Source: an uncultured Bacilli bacterium (GTDB lineage: Bacteria > Bacillota_I > Bacilli_A > RF39 > UBA660). From it: 28,094 bases of DNA. The notes below the pieces were generated by a model, which had not been told where the DNA came from, did no database searches, and was given only the letters and a program-made list of their open reading frames with translations. Position numbers and translations under genes: made by a program. Each line of letters opens with the position of its first letter. Position 1 is the stretch's first letter. Location: contig CAKOID010000007.1 in NCBI GenBank assembly GCA_934086355.1, forward strand, positions 1 to 28,094, read 5' to 3'. Below are positions 1-5,219 of the stretch, piece after piece.

Positions 1-129
1 AACAATATTATTAATCATATCGTTATAATCTAAATTATATAATTCACTAATAATTAAAGACATATATTTAATACCAACATCACTTACAAATATTCTTTTA
101 AAGAAAGTATCATAAAGAATATTTTTCAA
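1..129 (-). CDS. Rpn-like (PD-(D/E)XK nuclease/transposase family) protein, N-terminal fragment
   Basis: An open frame of 43 codons runs off the left edge of the window. It begins with a TTG codon (127-129) preceded by a strong GGAGGA ribosome binding site at about 134-139 on the minus strand. The N-terminus reads MKNILYDTFFKRIF and continues with a helix containing SDVGIKYMSLIISELY. The 'D-x-x-FKRIF' opening resembles the start of Rpn/PD-(D/E)XK transposase-like nucleases found in many copies in low-GC Firmicutes. The catalytic D...E-x-K part would lie outside the window, so the family call rests only on this opening. No ATG is available in frame near the start. Start and coding status are fairly secure; function is tentative. 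Confidence 0.5.
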   Translation of the reverse strand, partial: MKNILYDTFFKRIFVSDVGIKYMSLIISELYNLDYNDMINNIV

Positions 130-160
130 GAATTATCCTCCTTTCAAAATATTGGTATAT

Positions 161-187
161 AAAAAAACACAAATTATTATAATTTGT
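161..187 (-). terminator. Second intrinsic terminator-like hairpin downstream of prsA
   Basis: A perfect 8-bp inverted repeat (169-176 and 180-187, loop TTA) is followed on the minus strand by a run of seven T (complement of 161-167). It lies just downstream of another terminator at 213-243 and upstream of the edge gene, so it acts as a back-up terminator or an attenuator before the Rpn-like gene. Confidence 0.55.
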
Positions 188-212
188 AGGTAGAAGAAGA
201 GTAGATTTGAAA

Positions 213-243
213 TAAAAAAAATATAAGTTATTTTAACTTATAT
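213..243 (-). terminator. Intrinsic terminator of prsA
   Basis: A perfect 10-bp inverted repeat (221-230 and 234-243, three-base loop) lies six bases past the prsA stop codon. On the minus strand it is followed by seven T. It is AT-only in most of the stem but has the right geometry and position. Confidence 0.75.
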
Positions 244-248
244 CTTTA

Positions 249-1256
249 TTAATTATTTGATGAAGTAGTAGTTGATGTCGCATAGTAGTTATAAAGTGAA
301 TTCATATATTTATTATAACTAGATTTTAATTCATCATCTTCTATTTTCATACCTTTATCTTTTCTTAGTTCTTTTAATGCAGTTATAGAAATAGTTTTAT
401 CTTCATTAACTTTTTTCTCTGCTAAAGTTTTAATAATATCTTCTTTAACATCTTTAAGTTCTTTTTTATCATATTCTTTAGTCTTTTTAATTATATGATA
501 TCCATAAGAAGTTTTAACTGGTTCTTTAGTATATTCATCAACTTTTAATGCATATGCAGCAGTTTCAAAAGCTTCTTCCATATCACCTTTGTTGAATTTT
601 CCTAAAGCTCCTCCTTTATCTTTGTTGGAGTCATCTTTAGAATATTTTTTAGCTAATTCACTAAAGTCTTCACCATTATTTAACTTTTCGATAACTTCTT
701 CTGCAGTTTTTTTAGCTTTTTCTTCAGCTTTTGTCTTTTCTTCATCAGTTGCATCATCTTTAACATCTGCAGTTATTAAAATATGACTTGCTTCGATATC
801 TCCAACAATATCAGTATCATAATAAGATTCTATTTCTTTATCTGTAACTTGTTTTTTTGCGTAGTCGTCAGTTGCTAAGTCTCTAAAATAATTTAATTCA
901 ATGTACTCTTTAAATTCTTTTAAAGTATTATAGCCATAATAACTTCTTATAGCATTTAATAGTTCTTCATCGGAGTCATAATTTTTCTTTAAATTTTTAA
1001 CTTGTTCATCAGCGTAATCTTCAGCGTCATTTAACTTATCTTTATATTCTTTAAATAATATTTCTTTATCAATCATATCAATTAATATACTTATAGCATA
1101 TCTGTCTTTTAAATTATCGTATAAAGAATCTACACTAATTCCATCTAATTTATCAAATTTAACTACGGTTTCTTCACCATTTTTTAATTTTGATACTTTA
1201 CCACAACCACACATTGCTAAACCAATCAATATAGTAACTAAAACTTTCTTTTTCAA
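249..1256 (-). CDS. prsA: PrsA-like foldase lipoprotein (parvulin-type peptidyl-prolyl isomerase)
   Basis: 335-aa extracytoplasmic folding factor. It starts at TTG (1254-1256) with AAAGGAAG 8-9 bases upstream. The N-terminus is a short lipoprotein signal (MKKKVLVTILIGLAMCGCG): Cys16 or Cys18 would be lipidated, and Cys18 with Gly at -1 fits better although the lipobox is not ideal. Residues about 35-150 form the SurA/PrsA-like helical chaperone part. Residues about 155-258 are a parvulin rotamase domain with ASHIL (156-160), GGALGKF (215-221) and YGYHII (251-256). PrsA anchors to the outer leaflet of the membrane and helps secreted proteins fold after Sec export. The low-complexity tail ends in Ser/Thr/Asn residues. 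It is monocistronic, with its own promoter at 1289-1317 and terminator at 213-243. The family call is secure; the exact paralogue is less so. Confidence 0.88.
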   Translation of the reverse strand: MKKKVLVTILIGLAMCGCGKVSKLKNGEETVVKFDKLDGISVDSLYDNLKDRYAISILIDMIDKEILFKEYKDKLNDAEDYADEQVKNLKKNYDSDEELLNAIRSYYGYNTLKEFKEYIELNYFRDLATDDYAKKQVTDKEIESYYDTDIVGDIEASHILITADVKDDATDEEKTKAEEKAKKTAEEVIEKLNNGEDFSELAKKYSKDDSNKDKGGALGKFNKGDMEEAFETAAYALKVDEYTKEPVKTSYGYHIIKKTKEYDKKELKDVKEDIIKTLAEKKVNEDKTISITALKELRKDKGMKIEDDELKSSYNKYMNSLYNYYATSTTTSSNN

Positions 1257-1288
1257 ATCTATCTTCCTTTCTTTTAATTACAAATATT

Positions 1289-1317
1289 ATTATAACTTGA
1301 TAATCATAAAATTACAA
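1289..1317 (-). promoter_or_regulatory. SigA-type promoter of prsA
   Basis: On the minus strand there is a TTGTAA -35 (1312-1317), a 17-bp spacer and a perfect TATAAT -10 (1289-1294). The predicted transcription start is about 1282, leaving a short leader with the prsA ribosome binding site. Confidence 0.75.
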
Positions 1318-1327
1318 TAAAATACTC

Positions 1328-1355
1328 ACAAAAAAGTGTGATTTGCCATAAAATA
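1328..1355 (+). promoter_or_regulatory. Candidate SigK-like promoter of the YjcZ-like gene pair
   Basis: CATA-AAA-TA at 1347-1355 matches the SigK -10 pattern CATAnnnTA, with an AC dinucleotide (1328-1329) 17 bases upstream as SigK -35 elements have. No good SigA promoter is visible between prsA and the first small gene. The match is short and the sequence AT-rich, so chance is possible. It gains interest only because YjcZ proteins are sporulation-associated in Bacillus. Confidence 0.3.
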
Positions 1356-1382
1356 AAGTGAGTAATGAAAAGGAGGGGTTTT

Positions 1383-1487
1383 ATGAACCACGGAGGATGC
1401 TGTGCTAATAACGGTGGCGTTGGAGCTGCTGCATTCATATTAGTACTATTTATTTTATTAATTATCATAGTAGGGGCTTTCATTTAA
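1383..1487 (+). CDS. YjcZ-like tiny transmembrane protein (copy 1)
   Basis: 34-aa protein starting at ATG with AAGGAGGGG five to six bases upstream, an excellent ribosome binding site for so small a gene. A Gly/Cys/Asn-rich head (MNHGGCCANNGGVG) is followed by one hydrophobic helix (residues 15-34) with the VLFILLIIIVGA pattern. This closely matches the Bacillus YjcZ/TIGR01732 family of tiny membrane proteins, several of which are made during sporulation. The paired cysteines in the head are unusual. It forms a two-gene operon with the next small gene (13-base gap) ending at the terminator at 1628-1650. Function is unknown; it could equally be a small membrane-stress peptide. Confidence 0.75.
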   Translation: MNHGGCCANNGGVGAAAFILVLFILLIIIVGAFI

Positions 1488-1500
1488 GGAGGGATTATAT

Positions 1501-1629
1501 ATGAATAAATCAACTTGTACAAGTGCAAGCACTACAACTAGAGGTAATAATAAATTCGGTGATTTCTTCATCGTGCTAGTACTATTCATATTACTTGCAA
1601 TCATTGTTAGTGCTGTATTTACTTATTAA
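1501..1629 (+). CDS. YjcZ-like tiny transmembrane protein (copy 2)
   Basis: 42-aa protein with AAGGAGGG upstream of its ATG. A polar Ser/Thr/Asn head (MNKSTCTSASTTTRGNNK) precedes a single hydrophobic helix (FFIVLVLFILLAIIVSAVF) that is clearly related to the first small protein and to the YjcZ/TIGR01732 core. The two are paralogues with conserved helices and unrelated heads. They are probably co-transcribed, and the stop codon sits in the stem of the downstream terminator. No catalytic features are present; a membrane-embedded structural or regulatory role is the only inference possible. Confidence 0.7.
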   Translation: MNKSTCTSASTTTRGNNKFGDFFIVLVLFILLAIIVSAVFTY

Positions 1630-1650
1630 AGAGGGTAACCTCTTTTTTTT
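1628..1650 (+). terminator. Intrinsic terminator of the YjcZ-like pair
   Basis: Stem AAAGAGG/CCTCTTT (1628-1634 and 1639-1645, loop GTAA) is followed by a further run of T to 1650. The last two bases of the preceding TAA stop are part of the stem. Confidence 0.85.
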
Positions 1651-1662
1651 TAAACTTTTATA

Positions 1663-1671
1663 TGCTAGAAT
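1663..1671 (+). promoter_or_regulatory. Extended -10 promoter of the HerA-like pseudogene
   Basis: TGC-TAGAAT (1663-1671) is an extended -10 element. The region 17 bases upstream is only a T-run from the preceding terminator, so there is no real -35. The start codon lies about 25 bases downstream. Confidence 0.45.
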
Positions 1672-1696
1672 GTATATAGAATAGAAGGTGTTTTAT

Positions 1697-3451
1697 ATGT
1701 TTGGTAGTATTTTAAAAATATATGATGATCATGTAATAATAGAAAATAAATCTAATGTTATTGATACTAATTATTTGAATTTACATGTAATATTTAGTGA
1801 TAATGATAAAAAAGTAGTTGGTGAAATAATTAATATAGAAAGAGATATTATTGATATATTATTAATTGGTATAATAAATGATAATGTTTTTACTAGTGGA
1901 TTAGTTAGAAAACCTAATTTGAGTGGTGGATGTAGAGTAATATATAAGAGTGAATTAGAATTATTACTTGGTAATCAAGATTTAGATAATGTAGATTCAT
2001 TTTATATAGGAAAGAGTTTAGTGTATGAAGGTTTTAACATAACTAGTAAATTTAATAATTTCTTTTCTAATCATTTTGCTGTAATAGGAAATACTGGTAG
2101 TGGTAAGAGTTGTACTGTAACTAGATTATTACAGAATATATTTTATAGAAGTTCATCTAACTTACCTCGTGGCGCTCATATAGCTTTATTTGATGTTTAT
2201 GGAGAATATAACAAAGCTTTTAAAAGTTTAAATAATATTGATGGAATGGGATTTAAAAATTATTCTACTAAAGTTGATTTAACCGAAGGGGAAATAATAA
2301 ATATTCCTGCTTACTTTTTAAGTGTTGATGATTTAGCTTTGTTATTAGATGTCAATAGTCCAAATCAATTGCCAATACTTGAAAAAACTTTAAAGTTGGT
2401 TTATATATTTAAAAATACTGATGAAAGTGTTTCAAAATATAAAAATGATATTATTGCTAGTTGTTTACTTGATATATTAACTAGTGGTAGAACTAGTACT
2501 CAAATTAGGGATCAAGTTATTGCTGTGTTATCTAGATATAATACTCCAACTTTGAATTTAGAAACAGAGATTGCTCAACCGGGATATACAAGAACTATTA
2601 GACAATGTTTAAATATAGATCAACAAGGAAAGATGAATTCTGTACAATATGTTGTTGACTTATTGGAACAATATAAGAAATTAGATTTAGGTACTATAAA
2701 AGGCATTCCTAATTTTGTATATAGTTTGGATGATATTTATTATGCAATGGAATTTGCTCTTATAAGTGAGGGAGTTCTTAAAAGTGATAAAATGTATGAT
2801 TTGTATAATCAACTTAAAGTTAGATTACAACAAATAATAAACAGTGATTATAAATAATATTTCAAAGTAGGAGAATTTGTTTCTAAAGGTGAATATGTTA
2901 GAAATTTGTTTAAGAGTAATAGAAATTATCAAATAATTAATTTTAATTTAAATTATATTGATGAAAGAATGGCTAAAAAGTTAACTAAAATATTATCAAA
3001 AATGTTTTTTGATTTTGCAACTAGTCTGGATAATAGAGGAAGTTTTCCTATTCATATAATTTTGGAAGAAGCTCATAGATATGTTCAAAATGATAATGAT
3101 ATAAATATATTGGGTTATAATATTTTTGATAGAATAACTAAAGAAGGTAGAAAATACGGTGTTATTCTTGGTATGATTACACAAAGACCTAGTGAATTGT
3201 CTGTAACTAGTTTAAGTCAATGTTCTAACTTTGTAGTATTAAGAATGTTTTATCCTGATGATTTAAACATGATTAAATCTATAACTAGCAATATAACTGA
3301 TAGTACTTTTGAGAAATTAAAATCTTTTTTACCAGGAAATGCTTTAGTATTTGGTACGTCTTTTAAATTACCTTTATTAGTAAAAGTGGATTTACCTAAT
3401 CCAATGCCTGAAAGTACTAGTGTAAATATTAGTGATGAATGGTATAAATAG
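1697..3451 (+). pseudogene. HerA/DUF87-family ATPase interrupted by an in-frame TAA
   Basis: The frame opens at ATG 1697 (AGAAGG six to eight bases upstream; the earlier in-frame GTG at 1688 overlaps that site). It continues to TAG 3449-3451 except for one TAA at 2855-2857. Both halves are in the same frame and make one 584-residue HerA-like protein. An N-terminal HAS-barrel-like domain (1 to about 105) is followed by Walker A GNTGSGKS at 131-138 and an LFDVYGEY strand. After the stop come Walker B HIILEEAH (about codons 453-460) and the sensor segment GMITQRPSELS with a downstream arginine-rich strand. The stop separates Walker A from Walker B, so neither half can hydrolyse ATP alone. The second half has only a weak TTG (2906) for restart. 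HerA proteins are hexameric DNA-pumping ATPases, often partnered with NurA nuclease, which is not seen here. Changing one base of the TAA would restore the gene, so a recent mutation or a sequence error are both possible. Confidence 0.82.
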
Positions 3452-3493
3452 AATGCATATTGTATTCTATTTTTTTTTTTTTTTTTTTTTTTT
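3448..3493 (+). terminator. Intrinsic terminator with an exceptionally long T-tract
   Basis: Arms ATAGAATGCA (3448-3457) and TGTATTCTAT (3461-3470) pair over ten positions with one G-U and a three-base loop. A homopolymer of 24 T follows (3470-3493). The stem includes the TAG stop of the ATPase gene. The T-run also supplies the first bases of the next -35 box. Confidence 0.85.
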
Positions 3494-3520
3494 GACATTT
3501 TTAATTATTTATTTTAGAAT
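3492..3520 (+). promoter_or_regulatory. SigA promoter of the XRE-like pseudogene
   Basis: Consensus TTGACA (3492-3497), 17-bp spacer, TAGAAT (3515-3520). The -35 overlaps the end of the poly-T terminator. The predicted start is about 3527, giving a leader of about 20 bases. The promoter is intact although the gene is not. Confidence 0.8.
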
Positions 3521-3546
3521 AAAACACTGCTAGGGGGATATTAGTA

Positions 3547-3834
3547 ATGATATGAAATATATTAGAATATATAAGAGTTTGTAATGATTATTCTGTTAAA
3601 CAAGTTAGTAATAGTATTAATATAGCTTCTACATATATATGTGATATTGAAAATAATAGAAAAAAGCCATCTTTCGATATGCTTTATAAATTTGCAGATT
3701 GTTATAATATTGAAGCTTCTAAAATTATTTATTTTGAAGAATTAGCAAAAATGGGCAAAAGTAGAAAAGAAATATTGAAAGAGATTTTAGAATATTACAT
3801 TGAAAAAGAAAATGTAAAAATTTTAAAAAAATAA
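3547..3834 (+). pseudogene. XRE-family helix-turn-helix regulator, broken at its extreme N-terminus
   Basis: A frame from 3556 to TAA 3832-3834 encodes NILEYIRVCNDYSVKQVS followed by a recognition-helix region (ASTYICDIENNRKKP) and SFDMLYKFADCYNIEASKI, a typical Cro/C1-type HTH. A lysine- and glutamate-rich helical tail ends the protein. There is no valid start in this frame. ATG 3547, well spaced from GGGGGA at 3533, is followed by ATA and then TGA (3553-3555). ATG 3552 is in another frame and would fit if one A of the AAA at 3555-3557 were removed, giving MNILEYIRV. So either a nonsense change or a one-base insertion disables it. The promoter (3492-3520) and terminator (3834-3860) are intact, implying recent loss or a sequence error. 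Confidence 0.75.
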
Positions 3835-3860
3835 AAGTATATGAATTGTATACTTTTTTT
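3834..3860 (+). terminator. Intrinsic terminator of the XRE-like pseudogene
   Basis: AAAGTATA (3834-3841) pairs with TATACTTT (3849-3856), seven-base loop, followed by four more T. Confidence 0.75.
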
Positions 3861-3884
3861 AATAAATTTAAAATTATAAACCTA

Positions 3885-3908
3885 ATAAAAAAACGGAACT
3901 TAGTTCCG
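3885..3908 (-). terminator. Intrinsic terminator of rpmB
   Basis: A GC-containing stem CGGAAC/GTTCCG (3894-3899 and 3903-3908, loop TTA) lies six bases past the rpmB stop and is followed on the minus strand by seven T. Confidence 0.85.
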
Positions 3909-3914
3909 AATTTA

Positions 3915-4103
3915 TTAAGCAGTCTTTTCAGTTTTTTTGCTAGCTTTTCTTATAGTTCTAGCTTCTCTAGCAGTTAATCTAACTTTTTCTCCATTTATTG
4001 TATAAGTTTGTAAATTTGGATTTTGTCTCATTTTAGTAGCATTTAATGCATGAGATCTTTTGTTACCAAATAAAGGTTTTTTAGTTGTTACTTTTGTTGC
4101 CAT
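3915..4103 (-). CDS. rpmB: 50S ribosomal protein L28 (bL28)
   Basis: 62-aa basic protein. The core (KKPLFGNKRSHALNATK, then NPNLQTYTINGEKVRLTAREARTIRK) is the bL28 signature: a GN-x-x-SHA-x-N-x-T turn, then PNLQ and the RLTAREARTI helix. The zinc-binding cysteine pair present in some L28 proteins is absent, so this is the C-minus form. GGAGGG lies upstream of the ATG at 4101-4103. It is a monocistronic unit with its own promoter (4136-4164) and terminator, oriented away from the metallopeptidase-like gene. L28 binds 23S rRNA near the E site of the 50S subunit. Confidence 0.95.
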   Translation of the reverse strand: MATKVTTKKPLFGNKRSHALNATKMRQNPNLQTYTINGEKVRLTAREARTIRKASKKTEKTA

Positions 4104-4135
4104 TAGTTTTCCCTCCTTAATAAGAATTCTAACCT

Positions 4136-4164
4136 AGTTTATCATAAATGAAATATAAAGTCAA
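4136..4164 (-). promoter_or_regulatory. SigA promoter of rpmB
   Basis: Minus-strand TTGACT (4159-4164), 17-bp spacer, TAAACT (4136-4141). It is divergent from the promoter at 4192-4220 with 27 bases between the two -35 boxes. Confidence 0.65.
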
Positions 4165-4191
4165 ACAACTTTTGAATTTATAATTATTTTT

Positions 4192-4220
4192 TTGACAATT
4201 TGCTATCATTTTGTTAACAT
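4192..4220 (+). promoter_or_regulatory. SigA promoter of the HExxH gene
   Basis: TTGACA (4192-4197), 17-bp spacer, TAACAT (4215-4220). The predicted start is about 4227, leaving a leader of under 20 bases. This rules out the in-frame TTG at 4211 as the start codon. Confidence 0.65.
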
Positions 4221-4243
4221 ATTTAGAAAAAAGAGGCATGATT

Positions 4244-5182
4244 ATGATTTTTAAAAGGGATGATATAAATTCTTTAAATAATTTTTATAAAAAACAGTTT
4301 AATGATAACTTAGATAAATTAATTTTAGCTTTTACGATGTATTTTGGAGAAGAATACTATGAATTAATAAAAGAAAGGATAAATTCAATATTATTTTGTT
4401 GGTATAGGGATAAATACTTAAATTTTCTTTATAATAAAGTTAAATATTATAAAGGATTTTTCTTAAAAAGGGATATGAAGACATTGTTAGAGCAAAATGA
4501 TGTTATAATAGGTTCAAATATTGATATAAGTTGTTATAAAGATTATTTGGAAGATGATATTTTAAAACAACCTGGTAGTATTATAGCAAAGCATTCAAAA
4601 TTTTTTTATAGTAATGATGAGATAATGGACATAATATTTTTTCCGATGATTATAAGTAATGATAAAGTATTAATACACGAAATAGAACATGTAATTGTTG
4701 ATAATGTACTTGCTTATAAAATTGATAAAAGTCAAAAAAAATATATTGTTAAAAGTGGATTACATGTTATGAGTAAATCTGAAAAACTCTTTGAAGAAAT
4801 TATTAATGAAAGAAGTGCTGTTGATATAACAAAAATATTTCATAAAATAAAAGGAACTATTTTGGAAAAAAAATATATTGTTGATCAAAGTAATGATTAT
4901 GAAGAATTCTTTGATTTAATAGATTTATTTTATCAAAAATATTGTAATTTATTAAAAAGAGTTAGGATTACTGAAAATTATAATTTATTATTTAAATATA
5001 TAGATAAAAATACTTATTATGAATATATTGATTTTATATATAAAATATATGAAGAAATGGAATGTCAAATAATATCTGGTAATAAATTCATTTTAAATAG
5101 TAAGTATATATATATTGCAAACAAGTATGTTGAAAGTATGGAATTAAATAAAAATAAACAACTTAAACTAGTTAAGGACTAG
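4244..5182 (+). CDS. Putative HExxH zinc metallopeptidase, family not recognised
   Basis: 312 aa from ATG 4244 (AGAGG seven bases upstream; ATG 4238 is too close to that site). The protein is mostly helical, rich in Lys/Tyr/Ile, with no signal peptide or membrane segment, so it should be cytoplasmic. The only clear motif is HEIEH (His145, Glu146, His149) at the start of a hydrophobic helix, the zinc-binding HExxH of metallopeptidases. About 35 residues on, FEEIINERSAVDI (Glu185, Glu189) is a plausible gluzincin-type third ligand. The rest does not resemble a family I know. It stands alone with its own promoter and a weak terminator at its stop codon, upstream of dnaE. The peptidase call rests on one short motif plus the downstream glutamates and is tentative; a phage-derived or stress-related protease is possible. 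Confidence 0.6.
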   Translation: MIFKRDDINSLNNFYKKQFNDNLDKLILAFTMYFGEEYYELIKERINSILFCWYRDKYLNFLYNKVKYYKGFFLKRDMKTLLEQNDVIIGSNIDISCYKDYLEDDILKQPGSIIAKHSKFFYSNDEIMDIIFFPMIISNDKVLIHEIEHVIVDNVLAYKIDKSQKKYIVKSGLHVMSKSEKLFEEIINERSAVDITKIFHKIKGTILEKKYIVDQSNDYEEFFDLIDLFYQKYCNLLKRVRITENYNLLFKYIDKNTYYEYIDFIYKIYEEMECQIISGNKFILNSKYIYIANKYVESMELNKNKQLKLVKD

Positions 5183-5187
5183 TTTTT
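5165..5187 (+). terminator. Terminator-like hairpin overlapping the stop of the HExxH gene
   Basis: AAACTAGT (5165-5172) and ACTAGTTT (5178-5185) form a perfect 8-bp stem with a five-base loop, followed by only a few T. The TAG stop (5180-5182) lies in the stem. Termination may be partial, allowing read-through into dnaE. A TATAAT (5192-5197) just after it could start dnaE transcription but lacks a convincing -35. Confidence 0.55.
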
Positions 5188-5219
5188 ATTGTATAATAAA
5201 TTTAGAAAGGTTGTGCTAT

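Noticed and set aside
3250..3498. Antisense 82-aa frame starting with a lysine run
   Set aside because: It begins in the poly-T tract and runs antisense to the HerA-like gene; its amino-acid content reflects the complement of that gene.
3547..3834. UGA read as tryptophan (code 4) to explain the interrupted XRE frame
   Set aside because: All other genes use TGG for Trp and none has an internal TGA, which would be very unlikely in an AT-rich code-4 genome. The 785-aa gene also ends in TGA.
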